Of a DNA stretch of 48,750 bases, positions 24,135 through 33,719 are shown piece by piece. The stretch comes from Alphaproteobacteria bacterium (GTDB lineage: Bacteria > Pseudomonadota > Alphaproteobacteria > MPNO01 > VGEU01). Position numbers and translations under genes: made by a program. How positions within the stretch are numbered: position 1 is the first letter of the stretch; every line of letters begins with the position of its first letter. The notes beneath the pieces were generated by a model. It was not told where the DNA came from. It saw only the letters and a list, made by a program, of their open reading frames with translations, and searched no databases. The stretch spans positions 1 to 48,750 of the forward strand of contig VGEU01000015.1 of NCBI GenBank assembly GCA_016869145.1, in the 5' to 3' direction.

Positions 24135-25589
24135 TCAGGCGCGCGGCCATTGGCGCGTGTCGACCGCGCCGAGAAGAGCCGTCGCCTTGTCGAGCGCGGC
24201 GGTATCGACGCGGTTGGGCGGCGACACGGGCCGCGGCGCGTCAGGCCGCTTCGCCTGCGGCAGCGTCGCATCGATCGCGATCTTGCTCGCGGTCGTCCAG
24301 CCGCGCGGCAGCGTCGGGTCGAGATAGGGCGCCGTGAGGCCGTCGATGCGCATCAGGTCGCGGTGCCACTGCGCACGCGTCGCGAGCGCCCACATGACGT
24401 GGCGGTCATCGAAGATATCGATGTCGGTGTCGACGGCGACGACGAGCTTGAGCCGGCGATAGGAAAGGGCGGCCGCGAGCGTGTCGCGCACCTCGCCGCG
24501 CCGGGCCTCGCCGAACTGCAGATAGGCGTGGTAGCGCCGGCCGGAAAACGGCACGTGCACATTGACGAGAGCGGGCGCCGCGCTCCGGCACACGGCGTAG
24601 ATCGAGCCCTCGAGCGACAAATTATCCGGGATCAGGTGATCGGGGAGGCCCGAACCGCAGTCGACATAGATCGCGTCGCGGCGCTGCGTGATGCAGGCGA
24701 TCTCGATCACCGGGTTGGCGAGCTGCGGCCCGGTATAGCCCGTGTACTCGGCGAACGGCCCCTCGGCTTCGAGCCGGTTGGGCGGGATGAATCCCTCGAT
24801 CACGATCTCGGCGTCGGCCGGGACCATGATCTGCTCGCCGTGGGTGATCGAGGGGACGAGGCGGAGCGGCGCCCCGATCGTGCCGCCCGCGGCCGACCAG
24901 TGGCTCGCCGGATAGGCCTGCTTGGTCTGCGCGCCGATCGAGACGGCCGGGTGGTGGCCGAGCCAGATCGCCACGGGGCACGGCTCGCCGCGGGCCCAGA
25001 ACTTCCGCATGTTGCGGTAGTTGTGCGAGATCTCGGTGAGATAGCAGCCGAGCAGGCGGGGCCCGCGGATCAGGCAGCGCTGGATGCCCGCGTTGTCGGT
25101 GCCGCTATCGGGGTCACAGGTCGTGAGGTGGCCGGCCGAGATGTAGTGCCCGGCATCGCCGACATGCTGGCGGAAGGCGGGAAGACGGGTCGCATCGGCG
25201 TCGCTGCCCTGGAAGACGACCGCCTGGACCGGCGCATCGGCGCGCGCGACGACGACCGGCGCGATCGGGCGCGCGGCGAGCTGGGCGAGGCTGCGGGCCG
25301 CCTCGCGATGATCGGCGATGCCGAGCGCCGCCGCGCAGAGGGCGCGGCTCGCGAACAGGTTGGTGACGACCGGCATGGCGCCGAGCGTGCCGTCGGCGAG
25401 ACGCGGGCGGTCGAGGCGGATGACCGGCTGGGCGGCGGCCCGCCACAGCGCATGCTGGAGGGCGGTAATCTCATGGACGACCGACAGCGGCGCCGGCGGG
25501 CGGAACACCGCGTGATCGTGCTCGGCGAGGAAGCTGCGGAGATCGGGCGGCAAGCGGGCGAGGTTCCCCTCCGCGTCGGCCGACGGCAC
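24135..25589 (-). CDS. UbiD-family (prenyl-FMN) decarboxylase, canonical copy
   Basis: 484 residues, GTG start at 25589 with GGAGG 4 bases upstream. The core has QRCLIRGPRLLGCYL, the catalytic region EGPFAEYTGYTGPQ near residue 276 and the DIDIFDDRHVMWALATR segment near residue 390. These correspond to the prFMN and metal sites and the Glu-Arg-Glu network of UbiD. It is the first gene of the UbiD / zinc ribbon / UbiD operon, with 8 bases to the next start. It likely (de)carboxylates an aromatic acid. The CoA ligases around could act on the product or on a parallel branch. Confidence 0.92.
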   Translation of the reverse strand: MPSADAEGNLARLPPDLRSFLAEHDHAVFRPPAPLSVVHEITALQHALWRAAAQPVIRLDRPRLADGTLGAMPVVTNLFASRALCAAALGIADHREAARSLAQLAARPIAPVVVARADAPVQAVVFQGSDADATRLPAFRQHVGDAGHYISAGHLTTCDPDSGTDNAGIQRCLIRGPRLLGCYLTEISHNYRNMRKFWARGEPCPVAIWLGHHPAVSIGAQTKQAYPASHWSAAGGTIGAPLRLVPSITHGEQIMVPADAEIVIEGFIPPNRLEAEGPFAEYTGYTGPQLANPVIEIACITQRRDAIYVDCGSGLPDHLIPDNLSLEGSIYAVCRSAAPALVNVHVPFSGRRYHAYLQFGEARRGEVRDTLAAALSYRRLKLVVAVDTDIDIFDDRHVMWALATRAQWHRDLMRIDGLTAPYLDPTLPRGWTTASKIAIDATLPQAKRPDAPRPVSPPNRVDTAALDKATALLGAVDTRQWPRA

Positions 25590-25652
25590 CGTGCCTCCGG
25601 TCGCGGAACGGCCGGGATGCTAGAGCATGCCATGCCGGATGGGAATCGCCGG

Positions 25653-27101
25653 CTACGCGGCGCGGGCCGCCGGGCGGGCGAGGCCCGTACAATAGCTCTG
25701 GATCCGGTCCTTGAGATCGTCGCCGATGTCGAAGGCGACGCGTGTCGCATCCGGGTCGATGCCGACGACGCGGGCCCGGAACCACCCAAACTCCGCCAGC
25801 TCGACGCCGATCGGCGTGCCGACCGCGACATCGAGCGGCACGCCGAGGCGCATGCCCCCGCCGGACAGATCGACCGCGACCACCGTCTCGGCCCTCCCGT
25901 CGATCTCGATGGTGACCGAGATCGGGTGCGCGACGCGGCGGTGGCGGCGTCGGTCGGTGAACTCGGAATCGCGGATCACCTTGTGCAGCCGGTGCTGGAG
26001 GTCCTGCATCTGATCCGAGATGGCCGACGCCGAGAGCTGGAGCGCATGCGCGAGCGCGCTCGCGCCGTTCGCCTCCGCAGCGACGCGGACGATGCTGCCG
26101 GTGACCTCGCGGCTTCCCGCGGCCGCGGTCTGGACCGAGGCCGCGATCTGCTTCGTCGCGGCGTCCTGCTCCTCGACGGCGGAGGCGACCGACGACGTCA
26201 TCTGGTGCATCTCGCCGATCAGCGCCGCAACCTCGCGCGTCGCCTCGACCGATTCGCGCGTCGCCGACTGGATCGCCGCGATCTGCGCCGTGATCTCGTC
26301 GGTCCCCAACGCGGTCTGGTTGGCGAGCGTCTTCACCTCGGCGGCGACCACCGCGAAACCCTTGCCGGCCGCGCCCGCGCGCGCCGCCTCGATCGTCGCG
26401 TTTAGGGCGAGGAGATTGGTCTGGCTCGCGACGTCGTTGATCAGTCTCACGATGTCGTCGATCTTGCGGATCGCGGCGGCCAGGCCGGAGACCTTGGTCG
26501 AGGTCGATTCGACCTGGGCGCGGCCGCGTTGCGCGACCTCGCTGCTCTTGACGACGATGGCGGCGATCTCGGAGACCGAGGAGGCGATCTCGTCGGCCGC
26601 GGTGGCCACCGTCTGGGCGCTGGTCGACGCCTGGCCCGAGGCCTCGTTGGCGATCGTCGTCTGGCGCGACATCTCGCTCATGCACCCGGCGAGCTGCATC
26701 GCGCTCTCGCACAGCGCGGCGAGCCGATCGTCGATATCGAGGATCGAGGAATCGAGGAGCCCGTCGATTTCGTCGGAGAGCTGCTGCATCGAGGCTGCGA
26801 TGATCTCGCGCTCGCGCCGTTCCGCGAGCGCGCGCTCGGTCGCGTTCCTCTCGCGCTCGGCGATCAGCGTCTCTGCGCTCTCACGCTCGCGATCCTCGAG
26901 CGCCCGCTTGGCGTGCGCCGCCTCCTGGAACACCAGGACGGCGCGCGCCATGCCGCCGATCTCGTCCGACCGCTCCCGGTGCGGCACCGCGACGGCGAGC
27001 TCGCCCGAGGCCAGCGCCCCCATCGTCCCCGTTAGGTCGGTGACCGGCCGTGCGGCGCGCGTGCCGAGAACGCAGCCGGCGCCGATCACCAGCGCCATCA
27101 C
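25653..27101 (-). CDS. Chemoreceptor, C-terminal part: HAMP - MCP signalling - PilZ (frameshifted from 27098-28147)
   Basis: Begins GTG-ATG overlapping the stop of the upstream sensory half. The first residues [12 protein letters not shown] continue a membrane helix, followed by a HAMP domain ([21 protein letters not shown]), a coiled coil, and the MCP core with the tip [19 protein letters not shown]. It ends in a PilZ domain with RRRHRRV (RxxxR) and DLSGGGM, so c-di-GMP could tune signalling. With the upstream half it would be one receptor of about 830 residues, split in the middle of its second membrane helix. The downstream domains are undamaged, so the break is recent, a sequencing error, or genuinely bridged. 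Confidence 0.85.
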   Translation of the reverse strand: MMALVIGAGCVLGTRAARPVTDLTGTMGALASGELAVAVPHRERSDEIGGMARAVLVFQEAAHAKRALEDRERESAETLIAERERNATERALAERREREIIAASMQQLSDEIDGLLDSSILDIDDRLAALCESAMQLAGCMSEMSRQTTIANEASGQASTSAQTVATAADEIASSVSEIAAIVVKSSEVAQRGRAQVESTSTKVSGLAAAIRKIDDIVRLINDVASQTNLLALNATIEAARAGAAGKGFAVVAAEVKTLANQTALGTDEITAQIAAIQSATRESVEATREVAALIGEMHQMTSSVASAVEEQDAATKQIAASVQTAAAGSREVTGSIVRVAAEANGASALAHALQLSASAISDQMQDLQHRLHKVIRDSEFTDRRRHRRVAHPISVTIEIDGRAETVVAVDLSGGGMRLGVPLDVAVGTPIGVELAEFGWFRARVVGIDPDATRVAFDIGDDLKDRIQSYCTGLARPAARAA

Positions 27102-28147
27102 GCGAGCAGCGTGAGGAGGAGGCCGTTGAAGACATGGTGCCAGATCGCGAACACCTCGGCTGCCGGAGCGCGCACGATCACCGTCCAGCCGAGGCCGGGG
27201 AAGTCGAGAAACCCGACGGACCGCGCGAAGCCGGCGGCGATGGGTTCACCGGTCTTCGGCGCGTCATAGGCGATCGCGCCGTGGTTCGCCTCGCGCGAGC
27301 GGATCGCGGGCGGGAGTTCCTCGGCGACGAGATTACGGTCGCGGGCGAGGACGCCGTCGGCGAGACCGCCGCGCTCGGCGAGGACGCGCCCCTCGCGATC
27401 GAGGAGCGTGATCGTCGCCGCGTCGATACCCTGGCCGGAGATGGCGCGCTGCGTATGGGCGATGAGTTCCTCGATCGCGGCGAAGTCGATCAGGTTGATC
27501 CAGACGCCGAGGAAGGTGCCGCTCGAATCGTGGATCGGCGCGGCGAAGGCGAGCGTCAGCCCGTCGCGGCCTGCGATATCGACGACGGCCGCCTCGCGAT
27601 AGGGTCCGTGCACATAGGTGCCGGTGAGGCCATTGCGACCGTCGAGGAATTCCCCCTTCATCGGCCGCGCGATCCACGGCGCGCCGAGGAAGTTCGCGGC
27701 GTAGAGGCGCCTCGTGTCGATCGGCCGGCAGCGCGCATCGATCGAATTGACCGCGAGCACGCGCCCGTCGGGCGCGACTATCATCGTCAACGCATAGACG
27801 CCGTAGAGCTGGACATAGCCGTTCATCGCCAGCACGAGTTCGTTCTTCGCGTCCGGGCTGCCCCAGTTGACGGCGTCGAACGCGGCGCGGTTCATGGCGA
27901 AGGCCTGCGCGTCGCCGTAGCGCTCGGAGAGATGGAGATCGACGACCTGGGCGAGCGTGACGGCGGCGCCGCCGAGCTTGACCATGAGACCGTCCTTGAC
28001 CGTCGCGCTCTGGATCGAGAGGACCGAGAGAACCGCGGCCGCCGGAATGAGGCCGAACACCACGAGGAGAATGACGAGCTTGGCGCGGATGTTCCAGTGG
28101 GACGGGCGATTCGATGCGCCGGACAGGCCGTGATCGGGGTCGGGCAT
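27098..28147 (-). CDS. Chemoreceptor, N-terminal part: TM1 - dCache sensor - half TM2
   Basis: Start at 28147 chosen for GGAGG 5 bases upstream; an ATG four codons earlier is possible. A short cytoplasmic lead and TM1 ([20 protein letters not shown]) precede a ~280-residue periplasmic dCache domain with a PAS-like [20 protein letters not shown]. The reading ends in [10 protein letters not shown] then TGA, inside what should be TM2. Restoring one base just before the stop would read [12 protein letters not shown] and join the HAMP-MCP-PilZ half. Confidence 0.85.
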   Translation of the reverse strand: MPDPDHGLSGASNRPSHWNIRAKLVILLVVFGLIPAAAVLSVLSIQSATVKDGLMVKLGGAAVTLAQVVDLHLSERYGDAQAFAMNRAAFDAVNWGSPDAKNELVLAMNGYVQLYGVYALTMIVAPDGRVLAVNSIDARCRPIDTRRLYAANFLGAPWIARPMKGEFLDGRNGLTGTYVHGPYREAAVVDIAGRDGLTLAFAAPIHDSSGTFLGVWINLIDFAAIEELIAHTQRAISGQGIDAATITLLDREGRVLAERGGLADGVLARDRNLVAEELPPAIRSREANHGAIAYDAPKTGEPIAAGFARSVGFLDFPGLGWTVIVRAPAAEVFAIWHHVFNGLLLTLLA

Positions 28148-28342
28148 GGCGGCCTCCAAATCGTCCTGGTCGCCCCGGCCGGCACGTCTTGCGTGTGCCG
28201 ATCCTCAGGCGCAATGCATACGTGAGTATCCATGCCCGTTATTCACGATGCACGTTAAGCGTGTCTGAAATCGATGGTTGCAAAGATCAGCGCCAATCGG
28301 ACGAGCATCACAAGTATTCGTGCCGTCGAGCGGGCCGATCAA

Positions 28343-29539
28343 TCAGGAACCGTTGTCTTGCGATCCCACCAAGGTTTGTGGCGTTGGTCCTAGGACTTCT
28401 CGCCGATCATCGAGTTGCGGCCGTCCGCGGTCATGCGTTGCCGGGGGCGGCAGCGTCCACGGCGAGGTGAACATGTCTGCCGCGATGTATTGCTTGGGCC
28501 AGGGCAGGCCCTTGTAGCCGAGCGCGCGGGCGGCGTGGCGGGTGTAGAAGGGGTCATAGAGATGGCCGCGCGCCATCATGCAGAGATCGGCCTCGCCGTT
28601 GTCGACGACGCGGTTCATCTCGTGCGGGCTCGCGAAGGCACCGACGGTGATGGTCGGAACGCCGACCTCGCGGCGGATGCGGGCGCTGAACGGGGTCTGG
28701 AACAATCCCGGCAGGCGCGGGCGCGGCTCGGCGGTGACGCTCCCGGTCGACACGTCGAGGATGTCGATCCCGGCCTTCTTGAGGAGCCGCGCGATCTCGA
28801 CCGCATCGTCGATCGTCGTGCCGCCGTCGATCCAGTCAACCGCCGAGATGCGAACCGAGATCGGCTTCCGGTCCGGCCACACGGCGCGGACGGCGTGGAA
28901 GATCTCGATCGCGATCTGCATGCGGTTGATGAGCGAACCACCATACTCGTCGGTGCGGTGGTTGGTGAGCGGCGAGATGAAGCTCGACACCAGATAGCCG
29001 TGGGCGAAGTGGAGCTCGATGATGTCGAAGCCGGCCTCGTCGGCCATGCGGGCGGCCCGCACGAAGTCGTCGCGGAGCTGGGCGATGTCGGCCTTGGTCA
29101 TCTCGCGCGGCGTTTGGCTGTGTGGCAGGAGCGGCAGCGGCGACGGCGCGACAAGCGGCCAGTTGCCGTCGTCGCGCGGCTCGTTGGAGGCCTCCCACAT
29201 CTTCTTGGTCGAGCCCTTGCGCCCTGCATGGCTGAGCTGGATGCCGATCTTCGCGGCGGTCGTGTTGTGCACGAAGTCGACGATCCGTCGCCACGCCGGC
29301 ACATGCGCGGGCTTGTAAATGCCGGCGCAGCCGTCGGTGATGCGCCCCTCGCGATCGACATCGGTCATCTCGGTGAAGACGAGGCCCGCGCCACCCATCG
29401 CGAAGCCGCCGAGATGGACGAGGTGGAAGTCGTTGGGCGTGCCGTCCTCGGCCGAGTACATGCACATCGGCGATACGGCGACGCGGTTGGGGACGGTGAG
29501 GCCGCGCAGTGAGAACGGCGTGAACATCGGCGGTGTCAT
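28343..29539 (-). CDS. NADH:flavin oxidoreductase, old-yellow-enzyme family
   Basis: 398 residues; an FMN-binding TIM barrel with FTPFSLRGLTVPNRVAVSPM, IGIQLSHAGRKGS, the active-site FDIIELHFAHGYLVSSFISP, and NHRTDEYGGSLINRM. Such enzymes reduce activated double bonds, including in CoA esters. There is no C-terminal Fe-S extension, so it is the short, YqjM-like type. The last ~40 residues (after TLPPPA) are low-complexity and may be read-through tail. It is 36 bases downstream of the racemase-fold gene, in the same direction. Confidence 0.92.
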   Translation of the reverse strand: MTPPMFTPFSLRGLTVPNRVAVSPMCMYSAEDGTPNDFHLVHLGGFAMGGAGLVFTEMTDVDREGRITDGCAGIYKPAHVPAWRRIVDFVHNTTAAKIGIQLSHAGRKGSTKKMWEASNEPRDDGNWPLVAPSPLPLLPHSQTPREMTKADIAQLRDDFVRAARMADEAGFDIIELHFAHGYLVSSFISPLTNHRTDEYGGSLINRMQIAIEIFHAVRAVWPDRKPISVRISAVDWIDGGTTIDDAVEIARLLKKAGIDILDVSTGSVTAEPRPRLPGLFQTPFSARIRREVGVPTITVGAFASPHEMNRVVDNGEADLCMMARGHLYDPFYTRHAARALGYKGLPWPKQYIAADMFTSPWTLPPPATHDRGRPQLDDRREVLGPTPQTLVGSQDNGS

Positions 29540-29575
29540 CGGGGCCTCGCGCGTCGGGGTGCCGGGGGGCTCGGC

Positions 29576-30331
29576 TCAGAACTCTTCCATCAGCCGACCG
29601 AGGCCGCGCACCTGGTCCTGGATGCCGTTGGTGCGGAGCGCGTGCCAATAGGTCGTCGTGTTGATGCCGAGGACGGGCTTCCTGAGCCAGCGCTCCGCCT
29701 CTGCCGCGACGAAGGCCATCGGCAGATTGGCGCCGAACTGGACGATCGCCTCGACATCGGGGCCGTCGATCTCCTGCAGCGAGCGCCGCAGAACGTCCTC
29801 CGGCACGTGACCGATATTGACCGGGCTGTCGCAGCAGAGATGCTTCATCCGAACGACGTCGTAGCCGATTTCGGCGGCGTAGGCGCGGAGGTGCTTCTCC
29901 GCCGTCGGCTGATACGGCGTCAGCATCGCGATCCTGCCGCGGATGCCGAGCTTCTTGAGCGCGATGGGAAGCGCGTCCGCCGCCTGGGTGATGCCGATCG
30001 GCTTGCCGGCACGCTTGAGGATGCGCTGGTCGATCGCGCGCGCCGACTTGAGGCTGCCGCCCCAGATGCTCTCGGCCGAGATGCCGAGGATGATGTGGTC
30101 GGGGTGGCAGGTCATGACCCGGTCGATCGCCTCTTCGAGCGCGACGTCGATGCGCCGGATCAGCTCGTCGAAGTCGGCGTCGTTGCGGATCGGGTCGTCC
30201 GGAATGTGCATGCGCGCGATGTGGTTGGTGACGCCCTTGGGGCGCAGCATGTCGTAATTGGGCTGTACGATCGTGTTGGTCGACGGGGTCACGATCCCGA
30301 ACTTCATCCGCCATCCCCAGGTGTCGACCAT
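29576..30331 (-). CDS. Asp/Glu-racemase-fold protein (maleate isomerase / arylmalonate decarboxylase-like) lacking the usual cysteines
   Basis: 251 residues opening with MKFGIVTPSTNTIVQPNYDML, the ligand-binding start shared by maleate isomerase and arylmalonate decarboxylase. The two half-domains normally supply catalytic Cys after strands ending ...ACTS and ...SCTN. Here they read IILGISAESIWGG (80-92) and IVQFGANLPM (around 198-205), without Cys. The Cys residues present (75 and a CC pair in MKHLCCDSPV) are elsewhere. It may use different chemistry or only bind a dicarboxylate. It is between the OYE reductase and a benzoate-CoA-ligase-like gene. Confidence 0.82.
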   Translation of the reverse strand: MVDTWGWRMKFGIVTPSTNTIVQPNYDMLRPKGVTNHIARMHIPDDPIRNDADFDELIRRIDVALEEAIDRVMTCHPDHIILGISAESIWGGSLKSARAIDQRILKRAGKPIGITQAADALPIALKKLGIRGRIAMLTPYQPTAEKHLRAYAAEIGYDVVRMKHLCCDSPVNIGHVPEDVLRRSLQEIDGPDVEAIVQFGANLPMAFVAAEAERWLRKPVLGINTTTYWHALRTNGIQDQVRGLGRLMEEF

Positions 30332-30358
30332 GTCGTTCCTCCCGTTCGATCTCGCGTG

Positions 30359-31963
30359 TCAGCGTCTTCCGGACAGGGTCCGGAGCCGGAAGCGCTGGAT
30401 CTTGCCCGAGGCCGTCTTCGGCAGCTCGTCGACGAACTCGATCCAGCGCGGATATTTGAACGGCGCGAGGCGCGCGCGCACGAAGGTGACGAGGTCGGCC
30501 CGCAGCGTCTCGTCCGCCTGGCCCCCCGGCTTCAGGACCACGAAGCCCTTGGGCTTGATCAGCCCGTTCTCGTCCGGCGCGCCGATGACGGCGGCCTCCA
30601 TCACGGCGGGATGGGCGGCGAGCGCGGATTCGACCTCGAACGGCGAGACCCAGATGCCGCCGACCTTGAGCATGTCGTCGTCGCGGCCGGAAAAGAAGTA
30701 GTAGCCGTCGGCATCGCGCCAGCACGTGTCGCCGGTGAAGAACCAGCCGCCTCGCATCTGCTGCGCGGTCTTCTCGGGCTTGTTCCAGTAGTAGGTCGCG
30801 ACGCTCGCGCCGCGGATCGCGAACTGGCCGGGCTCGCCGGCGGGCACGTCGTTGAAGCTCTCGTCGCAGATGCGACCCTCGTAGCCGGCGACAATGCGCC
30901 CGGCCGAGCCGAGCCGCACCGAGCCCGGCAGGTTCGAGGTGTAGAGATGGAGCGCCTCGCTCGAGCCGATCGCATCGAGGAGCTCGAGGCCGGTGAGCCG
31001 CTTCCAGTCCTCGTAGACCGCCGGCGGCAACGCCTCGCCGGCCGAGACGCACCAGCGGAGCGAGGAAAGATCGGCCTTGTGGCCCTGCTCGAGCGCGGCG
31101 ACCTGCATCGCATAGAGCGTAGGGATGCCGAAATAGACGGTCGGCTTTGACCAGGTGATGAGGTCGAGCGTGTTCTGCGCCGTCGGCCGATCCTCGAGGA
31201 GCACGATCGGCGCGCCCGTCCACAGCGGGAACGAGAGCGAGTTGCCGATGCCGTAGGCGAAGAAGAGCTTCGGCGGCGACAGCATCACGTCGTTCTCGCC
31301 GATGCCCGCGACGCGGACGGCGTAGAGCTCGGAGGTGTAGACCATGTCCTTGTGCTGGTGCACCGATGCCTTCGGCGCGCCCGTCGAACCTGAGGAGTAG
31401 AGCCAGAACATGTCGGACGCCGCGGTCGTTGCCGCCGGCGCGATCTCGTCCCGCTCGGCAGCGAGGAGCGCGTCCATCGCGATCCAGCCGGGCGGGCTCG
31501 CGTCGGCGCAGATGCGATGCTCGACCGCGCTCGCCGGGCTCGCGAGCGCGGGCTCGAGCTCGGGCAGAACGTCCTTCGAGGCGAGGACCACCTTTGCCTT
31601 CGAATCGCCCAGCATGTAGCTGTAGTTGGCGGCGCGGAGGAAATAGTTCACCGGCACCGCGATCGCGCCGAGCCGCACGGTGCCGAGAAAGCCGAAATAG
31701 AACGAGGGCGAATCCTTGCAGAAGAGCATCACCCGGTCACCCGGCCCGACGCCGAGCCGGCGGAGCGCGTTCGCCATCCGCGCCGCGCCGGCGGCGATCT
31801 CGCCGACCGTGAGCCTGCGGTCACGCCAGCGTGCGATGACCCGTCGGGCCCGGCCTTCCTCGAGATGCTTGTCGAGGAAGGGCACCGTGACGTTGAAGGT
31901 GTCGGCGAAGGTGAGCCTCGACAGCGGCTCTGAGCGATCGACGAGAACGGTATGCGCCTTCAT
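30359..31963 (-). CDS. Benzoate-CoA-ligase-type adenylate-forming enzyme
   Basis: 534 residues; FNVTVPFLDKHLEEGRARR at the start is characteristic of the benzoate/4-hydroxybenzoate-CoA ligase branch. The P-loop is YSSGSTGAPKASVHQHKDM, the adenylate motif IGSSEALHLY, the hinge GDTCWRDADGYYFFSGRDDD and the catalytic Lys KTASGKIQRFRLR. It would activate an aromatic carboxylic acid. The ATG overlaps the stop of the thioesterase gene by 4 bases. Confidence 0.93.
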   Translation of the reverse strand: MKAHTVLVDRSEPLSRLTFADTFNVTVPFLDKHLEEGRARRVIARWRDRRLTVGEIAAGAARMANALRRLGVGPGDRVMLFCKDSPSFYFGFLGTVRLGAIAVPVNYFLRAANYSYMLGDSKAKVVLASKDVLPELEPALASPASAVEHRICADASPPGWIAMDALLAAERDEIAPAATTAASDMFWLYSSGSTGAPKASVHQHKDMVYTSELYAVRVAGIGENDVMLSPPKLFFAYGIGNSLSFPLWTGAPIVLLEDRPTAQNTLDLITWSKPTVYFGIPTLYAMQVAALEQGHKADLSSLRWCVSAGEALPPAVYEDWKRLTGLELLDAIGSSEALHLYTSNLPGSVRLGSAGRIVAGYEGRICDESFNDVPAGEPGQFAIRGASVATYYWNKPEKTAQQMRGGWFFTGDTCWRDADGYYFFSGRDDDMLKVGGIWVSPFEVESALAAHPAVMEAAVIGAPDENGLIKPKGFVVLKPGGQADETLRADLVTFVRARLAPFKYPRWIEFVDELPKTASGKIQRFRLRTLSGRR

Positions 31964-32382
31964 CGGCTCTCCGCATCGAGGAGGGCGTAGGTCGAGCTCG
32001 CGCTCGCGACCACATCGCCGGTATCTGCGTTCTTGAGCACCATCTCGCCGAACACGAGCCGACGGCCGAAGCGAAGAATGCGCGTCTCGCAGTCGATGGT
32101 GCCGAGCGCGGGTCGCATGAAGTTCATGCCGAGCGAGACCGTCGCGACCGAGCGGAACCCATCATAGGAGGCGACCGCCATCACCATCGAGGTGTCGGCC
32201 AGCGCCATGAGCGACTGGCCGCTGACGACTCCGTTGGTGTGGACGATGCGCGCGTCGTGCGGCAGGCGGAGACGGACAAATCCCTTCTCGATCGCCTGGA
32301 CCTTCATGCCGAGCACGTTGACCCAGGGCGCGGCCCGGGCCGCGAACCGCGCGTCCGCCTCGTCGATGGTCGGTGTCGTCAT
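31960..32382 (-). CDS. PaaI-type hotdog thioesterase
   Basis: 140 residues with the hotdog helix motif IVHTNGVVSGQSLMALADTSMV and the long strand VATVSLGMNFMRPA. PaaI-like thioesterases release CoA from dead-end acyl- or aryl-CoA esters. Encoded directly before, and overlapping, the benzoate-CoA-ligase-type gene, it probably recycles CoA in that pathway. Confidence 0.9.
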   Translation of the reverse strand: MTTPTIDEADARFAARAAPWVNVLGMKVQAIEKGFVRLRLPHDARIVHTNGVVSGQSLMALADTSMVMAVASYDGFRSVATVSLGMNFMRPALGTIDCETRILRFGRRLVFGEMVLKNADTGDVVASASSTYALLDAESR

Positions 32383-32537
32383 ACTAGATACTCGCGCCTT
32401 TCGGCCCCGGCGCTCGTTATGCCGGCGCTCGTTGTGGTCCCCGACGCCATGCTTGACGGTAGCCTAGCGGTCCGAAAATATGCGGTCAATTCGCCCGGCC
32501 GCGCCGGCCGTTTCCCCCCGAGCATCGGAGAACCCGC

Positions 32538-33113
32538 ATGACTGCGAGCAACCAGCGTCCCGTCCATATGCTCGCCATCTGCGGCAGCCTGCGGCGGAAC
32601 TCGTACAATCGTGGGCTCCTGCGTGCCGCCCAGAAAGTGAAGCCCGAGGGCGTGACGATCGAGGAGTTCGATCTGATCGATATCCCGATGTTCAACCCCG
32701 ACGCCTTCGACGCGACCGGCTTCCCCAAGGCGGTGCAGGACTTCCGGGCTCGGATCAAGGCGGCGGACGCGATCCTGATCGCGACACCCGAGTACAATTA
32801 CTCGCTGCCGGGGGTGCTCAAGAACGCGATCGACTGGGCGTCGCGTCCACCCGAGCAGCCGTTCGCGAAGAAGCCGATCGCGATCATGGGCGCGACCCTG
32901 GGCGCATGGGGCACCACCCGCGCGCAGTATCACCTACGCCAGGTGTGCGTCTTCCTCGACATGCTGCCGATCAACAAGCCCGAGGTCCTGGTGCCGCTCG
33001 CGGCGCAGAAGTTCGACAAGGAGTCCAACCTGACCGACGAGGCGACGATGGGTTTCGTCCGCGATCTCGTCGTCAGTCTCGCGACCTGGACCAATCAGCT
33101 CCGCGCCGGCTGA
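32538..33113 (+). CDS. NADPH-dependent FMN reductase (flavodoxin fold)
   Basis: 191 residues with the phosphate-binding loop CGSLRRNSYNRGLLRAA and the flavin-contact TPEYNYSLPGVLKNAIDWASR typical of the ChrR/YieF/SsuE-like group. It can supply reduced flavin or reduce quinones. It may partner the LLM monooxygenase at 7050, although it is far away. It is divergent from the thioesterase operon with about 155 bases between. Confidence 0.93.
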   Translation: MTASNQRPVHMLAICGSLRRNSYNRGLLRAAQKVKPEGVTIEEFDLIDIPMFNPDAFDATGFPKAVQDFRARIKAADAILIATPEYNYSLPGVLKNAIDWASRPPEQPFAKKPIAIMGATLGAWGTTRAQYHLRQVCVFLDMLPINKPEVLVPLAAQKFDKESNLTDEATMGFVRDLVVSLATWTNQLRAG

Positions 33114-33231
33114 CGGCGGGCGGGCACCGGGACCACTGGTAACACCACCGGTAACAAGGGGTTAGCCTTGGCGCGCTAGAAGGGCGGGGCCGGGCGTCCC
33201 GTCCGCCCCCCATTGCAGCGCCTCCGAGACG

Positions 33232-33648
33232 ATGGCGAACCTCGTGATGTTCCGACGCACGCTCGCCGAGCATGGTCCGCAGATGGTCCGTTTCGCGATC
33301 GTCGGCGTCATCAACACGGCGATCGATTTCGCGATATTCAGCGCCCTCCATTTCGGCGTCGGCTTCGGCATCGTCGCCGCCAACGTGCTTGCGTTCCTGG
33401 TCGCGGTCACCAACAGCTTCATCATGAACCGCGCCTGGACCTTCGCCGGCCGCAAGGGGAGCGGCCGCATCCGCTATCAGCTACCGATGTTCGTCGCCCT
33501 CAACACGGTCGGCCTCGTGCTCTCGACCGTGACGGTCCTCGCTCTGTCCGAGATGATGCAGGTCCTCGCCGCCAAGGTCTGCGCGATCGTCGTCGTGTTC
33601 CTGTGGAACTACGCGACCATCCAGCGCTTCGTCTACCGGGCCGACTGA
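33232..33648 (+). CDS. GtrA-family four-helix membrane protein
   Basis: 138 residues with four hydrophobic segments (about 20-40, 47-66, 82-101 and 108-127) and the family pattern RFAIVGVINTAIDFAIF ... NSFIMNRAWTF ... NYATIQRFVYR. GtrA proteins are thought to flip polyprenyl-linked sugars, but no glycosyltransferase gene is adjacent, so its role here is open. Confidence 0.9.
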   Translation: MANLVMFRRTLAEHGPQMVRFAIVGVINTAIDFAIFSALHFGVGFGIVAANVLAFLVAVTNSFIMNRAWTFAGRKGSGRIRYQLPMFVALNTVGLVLSTVTVLALSEMMQVLAAKVCAIVVVFLWNYATIQRFVYRAD

Positions 33649-33719
33649 GCGGCCCTTGCCGGCGCGCGCCGGGGCGGGCGAGAAAGGCGGCGATCAATCG
33701 ACCCGCCGAGGGAGGCTCC

